A stretch of 64,000 nt of DNA from Harmothoe impar. Lineage: Eukaryota > Annelida > Polychaeta > Phyllodocida > Polynoidae. A program made the position numbers and the translations under genes. This document shows positions 1-11,196 of the stretch, in pieces; within the stretch, counting starts at the first letter, position 1, and each line of letters begins with the position of its first letter. The stretch is from the NCBI GenBank assembly GCA_947462335.1, contig OX381715.1, positions 42,315,472 to 42,379,471 on the forward strand, written 5' to 3'. The notes beneath the pieces were generated by a model. The model made no database searches, was not told where the DNA came from, and saw only the letters and a program-made list of their open reading frames with translations.

Positions 1-630
1 ATGCTGTGAAGGTTATATGTGCTGCAGGAGTATCTACTGACTGAGATGGGAATCTGAATGACGGGAGTGTTATCTATTTTCTCTGTGTATCGAGCCACAC
101 CCCTCATGTAACGCAGTCTCTTTGTTTGTATACAACACCATGTGACTTAACCATGTGAACCATTGTTTGTAGACAACTAGCTTGCCTCTATAGTTTCATC
201 ATAGAAAATTCAATTGAACACTACCTATCTGCAGCTGAGAGATTTTTGTTTAAAGGTCTCTTGTTTTAAATAGCCCGGGAGAGCTAATAGCGGTCTAATT
301 ACCACCATGCACCCGCCCACAGGTTTTTTATCTGAATATTTTGAACTGTACAGTTTTTTTTGTTTATAATAACTTCAATTAAAATTTTTTATATTTCATA
401 GATAGCATGAGAATAAGTATAGTGTGCATATTGTGCATATTGTGACACCAGCTAACCAATAAATGTTAAAGAGGTTTCTGTGACGTAAACTCACTCCTCT
501 CGGTGTAAGTTCTATTGTTAATAATGTAATGCTTACTATAACTACTAGTTGTTGTAAAACTTCTACCGGTAGTTACACGTGTTTCCATGTCTCCAGTGCC
601 GTAAAACTTCTGTCAGTAGCTATACGCACT

Positions 631-838
631 GCTGCTAGTGCTGCTGCTGCTGCCTCTGCTGCTGCTGCTGCTGCTACTGCTGCACATGCTGCTGCTGCTG
701 CTGCTACTGCTGCACATGCTGCTGCTGTTGCTGCTGCACATGCTGCTGCTGTTGCTGCTGCTGCTGCACTACTACTACTGTCACTGCTGCTGCTGCTGCT
801 GCTGTCGCCTGCTACTTGCTGCTGCTTGCTGCTGTTGT
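631..838. repeat. CTG/GCT trinucleotide-rich block (copy 1)
   Basis: The block is interrupted GCT/CTG triplets with internal copies of a 30-base module carrying ACTGCTGCACATGCT. It gives poly-Leu, poly-Ala or poly-Ser frames on both strands, and I do not treat these as proteins. Downstream, 905-1040 is GTA and GGT/GGC rich. The same block is at 7226-7433 and, 30 bases shorter, at 13834-14010. Confidence 0.9.
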
Positions 839-2082
839 AACTTTTGTGACAGTTGTCAACCTTGTCGACTGATGCGACAGTTGCCATCCTTGTCTACTTA
901 GCCTGCTGCTAGTAGTAGTAGTAGTAGTAGTGGTAGTAGTAGTAGTATTAGTGGCGGTGGTGGCAGTGGCGGTAGTCTGGCGGTGGCAGTGGCGGTGGTG
1001 GCAGTGGTGGTAGTCTGGTGGCCGCGGTGGCGGCAGTGGTCAATGAAAAGTGATGTACCTTTTCCTAGATGGGTTGGCTTTATATAGGGTGGCTTATATA
1101 GGGTGGCTTAACCTCCACCCTAGAATATTGCCCCCTCCCTCCGTTCTGATTATCCCTGTGTCAACCTAAGCCAGGTAGGTAACAAAGGCTATTGTCATAA
1201 GGGTATCAAGCGGCTTACAAGTGTTCTAGTTGTTAGTGTTAGGATTAGCCGTTTTGACCCCCTCCATCATCAGTATGACCGAAAGGACAGAGTCGAGTTT
1301 AAGCCTAAGGCCAAACAAAAAAATCTTTTGTTCAGGTGAGATGGTAAAATAAGAATGTGAGTTGACTTTAATATGTAGTTATTTGGTTCTTAGATATTGC
1401 TGTTTATGTGTAATATTACTGCCCTATTGAGAGAGTGGTCTGTCTTTTAGCTTATGAGACAGTGCAACCTTTCGCTTTTGATTATTAAATATTAGAAAGC
1501 AAGTTCTAAGGTTTTAAGTTTTAAAAAAAAAGGAAAAAAAGAATAGAGTTGGGCTAAAATATTAGGGTAGGTAGGGTTACTTGAAAACAAGCTTTTTTTG
1601 TCTACCTAAGTCTTTGGATGGTTGGACACGTTACTGGTAGAATTAAGGGGTGTTGAAGGGCTCATTCTTGGCGTAATGCACTTTTAATTGAGGGCTACTA
1701 ATCTCTTTAAGTATTTTGTCAGCCCCACCCTCTGAACAACAGACAGGTGTAAAGAGTCGAGAGCTTTTTTCTCCACCCCTAAGGCCAAAAAAATAAAGTA
1801 GGTAGGTCGATTTTATTTTTTAAACTAAATACTTGAGGGCGATTTGGTAAATTTCATACATTTTACAGATATTTGGCCAAATTTAGGTCTTAAAGTATAT
1901 TTCCTTAAAATTCTCAAAACTTTAGAGTCAGACGAAAAACTAAGGTAAGGCGGATACCAGAACACAACAATTTTTTTAAGCCTTAACACTCAAAGACAAA
2001 AGATGACGACTTGCTGTCTAACCCTTTTTGTCTATAGTCATCATTGAAACTGTCGTAAGAGGCTTATCTCCTTCCAGAGTAG

Positions 2083-2090
2083 TATATAAA
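2083..2090 (+). promoter_or_regulatory. TATA box of BIR cassette 1
   Basis: TATATAAA lies 171 bases before the BIR start codon. A start of transcription about 30 bases downstream, near the ATCACTCACAC stretch at 2110, would leave a 5' UTR made largely of the AC and ACC microsatellites. The site is identical in all three units. That it works as a promoter is inference. Confidence 0.55.
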
Positions 2091-2159
2091 GTCGGTGGTT
2101 CAGAAAACTCGATCACTCACACTACCAACAGTAAAGTACGAACAACAAGTATGCGCGGA

Positions 2160-2169
2160 CACACACACA

Positions 2170-2205
<36 letters not shown>

Positions 2206-2252
2206 ACAACAACCACTACCACTACCACTACCACCACCACCACCACCACAAC
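2160..2252. repeat. AC microsatellite followed by ACC repeats (copy 1)
   Basis: About 44 bases of AC dinucleotides run into ACC/ACT triplets just before the BIR start codon. The number of AC units sets which upstream frame joins the BIR ORF. In copies 1 and 2 the upstream His/Thr frame is out of phase with it. Confidence 0.95.
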
Positions 2253-2260
2253 TACCAAAA

Positions 2261-2503
2261 ATGCCTGCCAACTACCACCCACAGTTCAAAGACTTGGAAG
2301 TCAGGCTCGCCACTTTTAAGTCGATGTCATGGATGCTTGGAACACTTTTAGCAGAAGAACTCGCCGCCCAAGGTTTCTTTTACAGAGGTCAAGACACTGT
2401 AGAATGCTACCACTGTGAAAGTACCTTACCCAGTTGCAGGGCAGGAAGTACCGCCGTCGTTGAGCATTTCCGGCACTCACCTCAATGCCCTTGGTTGTCA
2501 TGA
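2261..2503 (+). CDS. Single-BIR (IAP-type) small protein, array copy 1
   Basis: This intronless ORF codes for 80 aa and is essentially one BIR domain. Residues 15-19 are RLATF, residues 38-43 are GFFYRG, and the zinc ligands fit C-x2-C-x16-H-x6-C exactly (C49, C52, H69, C76). In known IAPs such domains bind caspases or IAP-binding-motif peptides. No RING, CARD or second BIR follows. The Trp usually found a few residues after the second Cys is replaced by Cys58/Cys59-region residues, so peptide binding may differ. A good start context (AAAAATGCC) and a TATA box lie upstream. The coding sequence is the same base for base in all three units, although nearby repeats vary. From the Cys76 codon onward the DNA matches the window's MITE family, so the MITE supplies the end PWLS-stop. 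It could be a functional mini-IAP, a decoy, or one exon of a broken gene. Confidence 0.7.
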   Translation: MPANYHPQFKDLEVRLATFKSMSWMLGTLLAEELAAQGFFYRGQDTVECYHCESTLPSCRAGSTAVVEHFRHSPQCPWLS

Positions 2504-2610
2504 TGCATGAATGCAGCCTTGACTAGTAACTCACCAGGGCTCCAATTCAAGCATCATGCCGACCCTATGGGGTTGATCGAGAGACTCCCGTAGGGATGGC
2601 ATCATCCCAG
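2486..2610. mobile_element. Half MITE (TTAA/piggyBac-type family) fused to BIR ORF 1
   Basis: From TGCCCTTGGTTGTCATGATG onward the sequence matches the inner part of the MITE family seen whole at 3158-3410 and 62390-62644. This includes the AGTAACTC/ACTCACCAG hairpin and the GCATCATGCCGACCCTATGG block. The outer TTAACCCTTT end is missing on the left, where the BIR coding sequence begins. Matching copies are at 9081 and 15656. Confidence 0.75.
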
Positions 2611-3157
2611 TGGGCAAACGTCAGTTGATTCAATGTTGATTCAATGTGTGTAGCGACATGATATCAACAGTTGATACAGGGTTGTCATTTTGTTGATATT
2701 GATAAGGTCATCAATGTTGATCATTCATCAGTGATTCAACATTGATATGGCCATTGTGAATCAACAACAAATAAACATAATAAAATGATCAGGAATTCAG
2801 ACAGATTATGGCTGACCTCTGTCTATGTCTTTTGAGTGGCCCAATAGCTGGCATGGCTACCCCTGCTATTCGTTGGGCTTGGCCACAATTAATTTCTTAT
2901 AGTTTGCACACCCAAACATGGGTACGTGAGTGTCATTTGGGCTGATGCCCCTGCCCGATGTTGTGGTCAGGGGCATTTAAGTCCGGTAGACAGAAACTCA
3001 TTCTGAATGAATTTGCTTAATTTTCATATTTTAGAGATAATCATAGAACTTAAAGACTTTCCAAATACCTATACAATACCCTTGGGTATATGTACAACAT
3101 GAAAAGAGAAATCTGATTGATTCCAGGTGAGATACTATCTTTAAATGAGCCATAACG

Positions 3158-3410
3158 TTAACCCTTTACGGATGGCATAATGCATTAACGTATCATGCCT
3201 TGGTCGTCATGATGCATGAATGCAGCCATAGGAAGTAACTCGCCAGCTGCATTCAAGCATTATGCCGACCCTATGGGGGGGGGGGGACACACTCCCGAAG
3301 GGTCGGCATGATGTACCAATACAGCACTAACAAGTTACTCACCAAGATTGTATTGGTGCATCATGACAACAAATGTCATTGTTTAACTACATCCGTCCCT
3401 AAAGGGTCAA
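3158..3410. mobile_element. TTAA-flanked MITE, near full length
   Basis: It begins TTAACCCTTTACGG and ends TCCCTAAAGGGTCAA (right TTAA mutated). The inside is a set of nested hairpins with GTCATGATGCATGAATGCAG and its mates. TTAA flanks with CCCTTT/AAAGGG ends are the pattern of piggyBac-type elements. It has no coding capacity and contains a poly-G run. Copies are at 9753-10010 and 16330-16580. Confidence 0.7.
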
Positions 3411-3539
3411 TACTGCGCAGTGGGCAGCACACACGACAGTAACAAGACCAGTCTACCTCTCCAGCTGTGACAGAATAGTGTAGCTGAGACAATTACGGTG
3501 ATCAGTATGATTACCACACTAAGCTGTTCAGTATGGCAT

Positions 3540-3700
3540 GATTCCTAAATCGACATGATCATTTGCCGCTATGGTCTACCAATGCAGCATCGGTGAGGCA
3601 TTATACTTCTGCAGTTGCTATCGCCGCATAGGGTCAACATGGTGTATGAAGGCAGTATCGCCAAGTTATTTGCTGTGCTGCATTTGTGCATAATGCCTAC
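3540..3700. mobile_element. Diverged MITE copy of the same family
   Basis: ACCAATGCAGCATCGG, a GGGTCAACATGGTGTATGA segment and CTGCATTTGTGCATAATGCC match the family's arms. The ends are worn away. It is repeated in the other two units. Confidence 0.5.
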
Positions 3701-3716
3701 AAAAGTACAAATAGAA

Positions 3717-3933
3717 TTAACCCATTCAAGATGGCATGGTGCTAAAAGATGAAATTTGTTGTCATGATGCACCAATGCAGCTCCGGTGAGTAACTCACCA
3801 GGGCTGCATTGGTGCATCATGCCGAACCTTCTGGGCCTGTTTCAACCCTGTTGGGTTGGCATGATGCTTGAATGCAGCACGGGAGAGTTACTCACCAGGG
3901 CTACATTCATGCATTATGACAACCAATGACATA
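3717..3933. mobile_element. MITE cut by the array junction (copy 1)
   Basis: It starts TTAACCCATTCAAGATGGC and runs to AATGACATA, where the next unit begins. In unit 3 the same MITE continues to about 17136 (16888-17136). The tandem-duplication breakpoint therefore lies inside a MITE. Confidence 0.75.
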
Positions 3934-4474
3934 TGCTTTCCCGGAGGGTAACCTGGTCGCGGGAAATGAGACACAAGTCTTCACCCAGACTGGGGAATTG
4001 AAAGCTTCGGTAAAGACAAAACCGAAGCATACTAAGACACAGAGCCCCCCCCCGGAGGCTCCTGCCAAGGATGCTCTGCTATTGCAACGCCGAGCTACCC
4101 CCTCTTTCCCTCAGACCGACTTCGCTTCCTATGAAGTCGGACAAGAGGCGATGAATGTGTGGCAGGACAACTTCCACAGGCTGTTGACTGACCTGAGTCA
4201 GGAGGTGTTGATGATGTCACTGAACATGGTGCATCACCTCCACCAGAGAGAAGTCGCTATCCAGAAGGCGGCGGCTGTGGATGCCATTCGGGACGAGAGA
4301 GAGACAGCTCAGACCGAACAGGCAAACGCGAAGCTTGAGAGGAAAAAGCAAAGGAGGGCGACGAAGAACGCTGAGGAGAAACTGGACGCCGAACGCGCCA
4401 AGTTCCGAGATTGCTTCGCGCACGAGATGCACGAGTGGGATGGGTCCAGGGCTATGATCGAGTCCTGGCTCTAA
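3926..4474 (+). pseudogene. 182-aa ORF across the array junction, probable retroelement polyprotein tail (copy 1)
   Basis: The first few codons come from the MITE left of the junction and the rest from the next unit, so the ORF is chimeric and 5'-truncated. I do not recognise a domain. Residues 35-60 are Pro/Lys rich. Residues 110-165 are Arg/Lys/Glu/Ala rich and look like a coiled coil (for example ERKKQRRATKNAEEKLDAER). After the TAA stop the same frame stays open for 28 acidic codons (including ESDSEEED) up to a TAG. A purine run (GGGAAAGGGGGGAG, near 4588) then follows, as a polypurine tract would before a 3' LTR. I infer the C-terminal end of an old LTR-element protein with a nonsense change. 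Unit 2-3 differ by one Val/Gly change at residue 77-78. Confidence 0.45.
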
Positions 4475-4599
4475 GCATTGACTCTGGCGGAGGCCGAGTC
4501 AGACTCTGAGGAGGAGGATACACCGGTGGCTAAAGCCGGTGATAGCGAGGACACCGCATAGGACTATCCTATAGCGGGTTCGAAGGGAAAGGGGGGAGT

Positions 4600-5868
4600 A
4601 TTGAAAAATACTGTCCCCATCAGTAAAACACTCTACAAGTAGGGTTTCTCAGGATCCGGACAGCAGGACGAGACAGGCTGGCTACACAAGGACCCAGTCT
4701 GTCAGGGAACACTGACGGAGCCATACGAGGAGATCCGGAGGAGGAAGCAGGACTCGGGACCGGAGCACCTTAACATCTAGGACCTGATACATCCGTTTTT
4801 TATTGACATTTAACATCAGGACCGAGTGCTCCTTTTAATCAGTCTGAAGATCGCCTGGAGGCAAGACTGAGTTTTTTTTTATATAACGCTCCCGAGTAAG
4901 AGCGATGAACTTTCTTGTTCCGGTGAGTAGGAGCTGAACGAAGTAGGTTCCGAAAGCCTAGCAGAATGCTACAACTCATCCCAGGAGGATCCGGATCTTC
5001 ACCAAAGAACACGTATGATGTCATTTTTTATACTATAACATTATTATCGTTTCTTAAAGTAATAAGAAAAGTGATAATGTTTATCACTTATATTAATATT
5101 AATAACGAGTTTAAATAGCTCGGGGTCCTGGAGGGAAGACATTTTTTTGTGATACCATGTTTTTCAAGTGTTCATGTTCTCAGGTTTTACCTAAAGTCGA
5201 TATATATAGGTTAACTCTATTTATCCAAGGGAGTAGAGTGTAATTTTCATTACAGTCGCTATATATATTAATGTTTGTAAATAATAACTTATTGTGTTCA
5301 TCAGAACACGTCATATTGTTAAAAGTGTAGCTTTAATGAGCCCCTAAGGTGGTATTTATAAGATAATGCCAGTCCGGAGTGTTTTCGGACTTTAACCTTA
5401 ATTATTTACCTCCCGGTTATTATCTGGTAGGGGGTAGTGTAGGGGCTAGGGTTATACGGGGTTTTATATGACGGGTTCTGTTGGATGCTGCGTTGCGAAC
5501 TCCATCCGAACCCTTCAGTCCGACGGCAGGTGGCAGCACCTGCTTCGGGCTTGGGGTATGGACAGAGGTCGCTATAGGCTTCCGGTCTGCGTGTGTGCAC
5601 ACAGGCTGGCTGCCTATATATACCCAGCATCCAATGGGACTCTTGAGCCACGCTGGTGAAGAGACCCCGAGATCACTGCGGCTATATCAGCCTACTGACC
5701 CATTCCGAACTCTATAGGGAGTTCGCACCATTAGAGCCTTGCCTGTCTAGGTTCCTGTATAAACCTATTGATTCGCAACTTGTGACACTTGATCCGAACT
5801 GTGTGGACTTTGTTCTTTTACTTGATACTATAACAATATCATAGAGGAGCAAAGTATCATTTATTACA

Positions 5869-5899
<31 letters not shown>

Positions 5900-5990
5900 G
5901 CTTGCTTGTGTCGAGCCCTCCACTGACCTACTCACGGCGGTCAACACTGACTAGTCAGTGACCGCCTCCGTTGTGTCCCTACCACGCGCC
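4600..5990 (+). other. Possible LTR or UTR of the truncated retroelement (copy 1)
   Basis: After the purine run, this stretch has no ORF of note. It contains TATA-like sites (5200s and 5620), a CTTG microsatellite and GC-rich segments. Its position after a polypurine-like tract suggests a 3' LTR, but I could not find a matching second LTR, a clear CA end or a target-site duplication. It repeats at about 11197-12598. Confidence 0.3.
5868..5910. repeat. CTTG tetranucleotide microsatellite
   Basis: About ten CTTG units, one changed to CTTA. The same repeat is at 12476-12518. Confidence 0.9.
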
Positions 5991-6600
5991 TGACATAGCC
6001 TGATAACAGGTATTATCTTTCCTTATACTCTCATTCTAATGATATTACCTGCAATATCTCATATATTGAGCCCTCCTTTTCCAGAAATTTGGAATTCTGA
6101 AGCCAAATTTTTAATGATAGAAGGGAGGGCGGGTGGCTGTTCTTAGTCTCTTAAAGTAACCTATACCATAGGCTACCTAATTGGTATCTTTTGAAAGATA
6201 AGAAGGGAGGAAATCATTTGTATGACAAAAACAGAACTGATAATGGTTTAATTAGACAGATATTGGTTCTGCACTATCAAATAACAACTCTATTTGTTAT
6301 TCTCCCATACAACTCATCATTAGGTTATTCTCCCATACAACTCATCAAAAGGTAGCGAGGTTGTTTTGACTCATCTAAGAAAAGCACCAATGCACTGCAC
6401 ACGTGAGTAGTGCATCAAGTCTTAGTATGGGTAATGGTAGCTTGCATTCAACTATATGAATTATTTTGCTACCATCAAAAGCTTGTTGACTCAGCTCTAT
6501 ATATGAGTATGATGACTCCTATAATCGTCATATATTTAGTATTATTCATGGATCTGGTGGTTACTGCGTGTATAGATAGTATTGATACAGTCTTCATGCT
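5990..6600. other. AT-rich unit spacer without a gene (copy 1)
   Basis: Contains a short direct repeat (TTATTCTCCCATACAACTCA at 6297 and 6325) and no ORF I would support. The matching stretch in the next unit is 12598-13208. Confidence 0.6.
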
Positions 6601-7225
6601 GTGAAGGTTATATGTGCTGCAGGAGTATCTACTGACTGAGATGGGAATCTGAATGACGGGAGTGTTATCTATTTTCTCTGTGTATCGAGCCACACCCCTC
6701 ATGTAACGCAGTCTCTTTGTTTGTATACAACACCATGTGACTTAACCATGTGAACCATTGTTTGTAGACAACTAGCTTGCCTCTATAGTTTCATCATAGA
6801 AAATTCAATTGAACACTACCTATCTGCAGCTGAGAGATTTTTGTTTAAAGGTCTCTTGTTTTAAATAGCCCGGGAGAGCTAATAGCGGTCTAATTACCAC
6901 CATGCACCCGCCCACAGGTTTTTTATCTGAATATTTTGAACTGTACAGTTTTTTTTGTTTATAATAACTTCAATTAAATTTTTTTATATTTCATAGATAG
7001 CATGAGAATAAGTATAGTGTGCATATTGTGCATATTGTGACACCAGCTAACCAATAAATGTTAAAGAGGTTTCTGTGACGTAAACTCACTCCTCTCGGTG
7101 TAAGTTCTATTGTTAATAATGTAATGCTTACTATAACTACTAGTTGTTGTAAAACTTCTACCGGTAGTTACACGTGTTTCCATGTCTCCAGTGCCGTAAA
7201 ACTTCTGTCAGTAGCTATACGCACT

Positions 7226-7433
7226 GCTGCTAGTGCTGCTGCTGCTGCCTCTGCTGCTGCTGCTGCTGCTACTGCTGCACATGCTGCTGCTGCTGCTGCT
7301 ACTGCTGCACATGCTGCTGCTGTTGCTGCTGCACATGCTGCTGCTGTTGCTGCTGCTGCTGCACTACTACTACTGTCACTGCTGCTGCTGCTGCTGCTGT
7401 CGCCTGCTACTTGCTGCTGCTTGCTGCTGTTGT
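7226..7433. repeat. CTG/GCT trinucleotide-rich block (copy 2)
   Basis: Same length and interruption pattern as the block at 631-838. Confidence 0.9.
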
Positions 7434-8677
7434 AACTTTTGTGACAGTTGTCAACCTTGTCGACTGATGCGACAGTTGCCATCCTTGTCTACTTAGCCTG
7501 CTGCTAGTAGTAGTAGTAGTAGTAGTGGTAGTAGTAGTAGTATTAGTGGCGGTGGTGGCAGTGGCGGTAGTCTGGCGGTGGCAGTGGCGGTGGTGGCAGT
7601 GGTGGTAGTCTGGTGGCCGCGGTGGCGGCAGTGGTCAATGAAAAGTGATGTACCTTTTCCTAGATGGGTTGGCTTTATATAGGGTGGCTTATATAGGGTG
7701 GCTTAACCTCCACCCTAGAATATTGCCCCCTCCCTCCGTTCTGATTATCCCTGTGTCAACCTAAGCCAGGTAGGTAACAAAGGCTATTGTCATAAGGGTA
7801 TCAAGCGGCTTACAAGTGTTCTAGTTGTTAGTGTTAGGATTAGCCGTTTTGACCCCCTCCATCATCAGTATGACCGAAAGGACAGAGTCGAGTTTAAGCC
7901 TAAGGCCAAACAAAAAAATCTTTTGTTCAGGTGAGATGGTAAAATAAGAATGTGAGTTGACTTTAATATGTAGTTATTTGGTTCTTAGATATTGCTGTTT
8001 ATGTGTAATATTACTGCCCTATTGAGAGAGTGGTCCGTCTTTTAACTTATGAGACAGTGCAACCTTTCGCTTTTGATTATTAAATATTAGAAAGCAAGTT
8101 CTAAGGTTTTAAGTTTTAAAAAAAAAGGAAAAAAAGAATAGAGTTGGGCTAAAATATTAGGGTAGGTAGGGTTACTTGAAAACAAGCTTTTTTTGTCTAC
8201 CTAAGTCTTTGGATGGTTGGACACGTTACTGGTAGAATTAAGGGGTGTTGAAGGGCTCATTCTTGGCGTAATGCACTTTTAATTGAGGGCTACTAATCTC
8301 TTTAAGTATTTTGTCAGCCCCACCCTCTGAACAACAGACAGGTCTAAAGAGTCGAGAGCTTTTTTCTCCACCCCTAAGGCCAAAAAAGTAAAGTAGGTAG
8401 GTCGATTTTATTTTTTAAACTAAATACTTGAGGGCGATTTGGTAAATTTCATACATTTTACAGATATTTGGCCAAATTTAGGTCTTAAAGTATATTTCCT
8501 TAAAATTCTCAAAACTTTAGAGTCAGACGAAAAACTAAGGTAAGGCGGATACCAGAACACAACAATTTTTTTAAGCCTTAACACTCAAAGACAAAAGATG
8601 ACGACTTGCTGTCTAACCCTTTTTGTCTATAGTCATCATTGAAACTGTCGTAAGAGGCTTATCTCCTTCCAGAGTAG

Positions 8678-8685
8678 TATATAAA
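8678..8685 (+). promoter_or_regulatory. TATA box of BIR cassette 2
   Basis: TATATAAA at the same distance from the BIR start as in unit 1. Confidence 0.55.
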
Positions 8686-8754
8686 GTCGGTGGTTCAGAA
8701 AACTCGATCACTCACACTACCAACAGTAAAGTACGAACAACAAGTATGCGCGGA

Positions 8755-8764
8755 CACACACACA

Positions 8765-8800
<36 letters not shown>

Positions 8801-8847
8801 ACAACAACCACTACCACTACCACTACCACCACCACCACCACCACAAC
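8755..8847. repeat. AC/ACC microsatellite (copy 2)
   Basis: Same phase as copy 1, so the upstream His/Thr frame does not join the BIR ORF. Confidence 0.95.
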
Positions 8848-8855
8848 TACCAAAA

Positions 8856-9098
8856 ATGCCTGCCAACTACCACCCACAGTTCAAAGACTTGGAAGTCAGG
8901 CTCGCCACTTTTAAGTCGATGTCATGGATGCTTGGAACACTTTTAGCAGAAGAACTCGCCGCCCAAGGTTTCTTTTACAGAGGTCAAGACACTGTAGAAT
9001 GCTACCACTGTGAAAGTACCTTACCCAGTTGCAGGGCAGGAAGTACCGCCGTCGTTGAGCATTTCCGGCACTCACCTCAATGCCCTTGGTTGTCATGA
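8856..9098 (+). CDS. Single-BIR (IAP-type) small protein, array copy 2
   Basis: The 80 codons are identical to copy 1, including zinc ligands C49, C52, H69 and C76 and the MITE-derived end. The flanking TATA box, microsatellite leader and downstream MITE half are also the same. Identity at silent as well as replacement sites means it reflects recent duplication or gene conversion, and is not proof of selection on the protein. Confidence 0.7.
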   Translation: MPANYHPQFKDLEVRLATFKSMSWMLGTLLAEELAAQGFFYRGQDTVECYHCESTLPSCRAGSTAVVEHFRHSPQCPWLS

Positions 9099-9752
9099 TG
9101 CATGAATGCAGCCTTGACTAGTAACTCACCAGGGCTCCAATTCAAGCATCATGCCGACCCTATGGGGTTGATCGAGAGACTCCCGTAGGGATGGCATCAT
9201 CCCAGTGGGCAAACGTCAGTTGATTCAATGTTGATTCAATGTGTGTAGCGACATGATATCAACAGTTGATACAGGGTTGTCATTTTGTTGATATTGATAA
9301 GGTCATCAATGTTGATCATTCATCAGTGATTCAACATTGATATGGCCATTGTGAATCAACAACAAATAAACATAATAAAATGATCAGGAATTCAGACAGA
9401 TTATGGCTGACCTCTGTCTATGTCTTTTGAGTGGCCCAATAGCTGGCATGGCTACCCCTGCTATTCGTTGGGCTTGGCCACAATTAATTTCTTATAGTTT
9501 GCACACCCAAACATGGGTACGTGAGTGTCATTTGGGCTGATGCCCCTGCCCGATGTGGTGGTCAGGGGCATTTAAGTCCGGTAGACAGAAACTCATTCTG
9601 AATGAATTTGCTTAATTTTCATATTTTAGAGATAATCATAGAACTTAAAGACTTTCCAAATACCTATACAATACCCTTGGGTATATGTACAACATGAAAA
9701 GAGAAATCTGATTGATTCCAGGTGAGATACTATCTTTAAATGAGCCATAACG

Positions 9753-10010
9753 TTAACCCTTTACGGATGGCATAATGCATTAACGTATCATGCCTTGGTC
9801 GTCATGATGCATGAATGCAGCCATAGGAAGTAACTCGCCAGCTGCATTCAAGCATTATGCCGACCCTATGGGGGGGGGGGGGGGACACACTCCCGAAGGG
9901 TCGGCATGATGTACCAATACAGCACTAACAAGTTACTCACCAAGATTGTATTGGTGCATCATGACAACAAATGTCATTGTTTAACTACATCCGTCCCTAA
10001 AGGGTCAATA
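9753..10010. mobile_element. TTAA-flanked MITE (copy in unit 2)
   Basis: Matches 3158-3410. The internal poly-G run is longer (14 G), which shifts its length. Confidence 0.7.
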
Positions 10011-10522
10011 CTGCGCAGTGGGCAGTACACACGACAGTAACAAGACCAGTCTACCTCTCCAGCTGTGACAGAATAGTGTAGCTGAGACAATTACGGTGAT
10101 CAGTATGATTACCACACTAAGCTGTTCAGTATGGCATGATTCCTAAATAGACATGATCATTTGCCGCTATGGTCTACCAATGCAGCATCGGTGAGGCATT
10201 ATACTTCTGCAGTTGCTATCGCCGCATAGGGTCAACATGGTGTATGAAGGCAGTATCGCCAAGTTATTTGCTGTGCTGCATTTGTGCATAATGCCTACAA
10301 AAGTACAAATAGAATTAACCCATTCAAGATGGCATGGTGCTAAAAGATGAAATTTGTTGTCATGATGCACCAATGCAGCTCCGGTGAGTAACTCACCAGG
10401 GCTGCATTGGTGCATCATGCCGAACCTTCGGGCCTGTTTCAACCCTGTTGGGTTGGCATGATGCTTGAATGCAGCACGGGAGAGTTACTCACCAGGGCTA
10501 CATTCATGCATTATGACAACCA

Positions 10523-11071
10523 ATGACATATGCTTTCCCGGAGGGTAACCTGGTCGCGGGAAATGAGACACAAGTCTTCACCCAGACTGGGGAATTGAAA
10601 GCTTCGGTAAAGACAAAACCGAAGCATACTAAGACACAGAGCCCCCCTCCGGAGGCTCCTGCCAAGGATGCTCTGCTATTGCAACGCCGAGCTACCCCCT
10701 CTTTCCCTCAGACCGACTTCGCTTCCTATGAAGTCGGACAAGAGGCGATGAATGGGTGGCAGGACAACTTCCACAGGCTGTTGACTGACCTGAGTCAGGA
10801 GGTGTTGATGATGTCACTGAACATGGTGCATCACCTCCACCAGAGAGAAGTCGCTATCCAGAAGGCGGCGGCTGTGGATGCCATTCGGGACGAGAGAGAG
10901 ACAGCTCAGACCGAACAGGCAAACGCGAAGCTTGAGAGGAAAAAGCAAAGGAGGGCGACGAAGAACGCTGAGGAGAAACTGGACGCCGAACGCGCCAAGT
11001 TCCGAGATTGCTTCGCGCACGAGATGCACGAGTGGGATGGGTCCAGGGCTATGATCGAGTCCTGGCTCTAA
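10523..11071 (+). pseudogene. 182-aa ORF across the array junction (copy 2)
   Basis: Same chimeric start and same TAA followed by an open acidic tail as the copy at 3926. One replacement is visible (NGWQ here, NVWQ in copy 1). It has no counterpart after unit 3, because unit 3 is followed by the array's right flank. Confidence 0.45.
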
Positions 11072-11196
11072 GCATTGACTCTGGCGGAGGCCGAGTCAGA
11101 CTCTGAGGAGGAGGATACACCGGTGGCTAAAGCCGGTGATAGCGAGGACACCGCATAGGACTATCCTATAGCGGGTTCGAAGGGAAAGGGGGGAGT

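Larger units (their letters stand above)
1..3933. repeat. Tandem array, partial copy 1 of the 6.6-kb unit
   Basis: Window base 1 recurs at 6596 and 13204, so the sequence is a head-to-tail array with a period of 6595-6608 bases. This first copy is cut by the window edge. It holds a CTG-rich block (631-838), GTA/GGT-rich repeats (about 905-1040), an AT-rich stretch without a gene (1040-2080), the BIR cassette (2083-2503), a MITE half, a TTGAT-rich stretch (2615-2780) and more MITE copies. I place the unit boundary at 3933/3934 because the third copy loses homology at the matching base (17103/17104), which marks the real right edge of the array. Confidence 0.95.
3934..10530. repeat. Tandem array, full unit 2
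   Basis: This unit runs from the truncated 182-aa ORF through a presumed retroelement tail, a CTTG microsatellite, an AT-rich stretch, the CTG block, the BIR cassette and MITEs. It is almost identical to unit 3. Differences seen are single-base changes, homopolymer length (poly-G at 3276 and 9870) and an 11-base insertion near 12239 of the next unit relative to 5640 here. The high identity points to recent duplication or ongoing homogenisation. Confidence 0.95.

Noticed and set aside
529..901. Poly-Ala, poly-Leu and poly-Ser ORFs on both strands (also at 7124 and 13732)
   Set aside because: They are frames of the CTG/GCT triplet block. They vary by whole repeat modules and show no other protein features.
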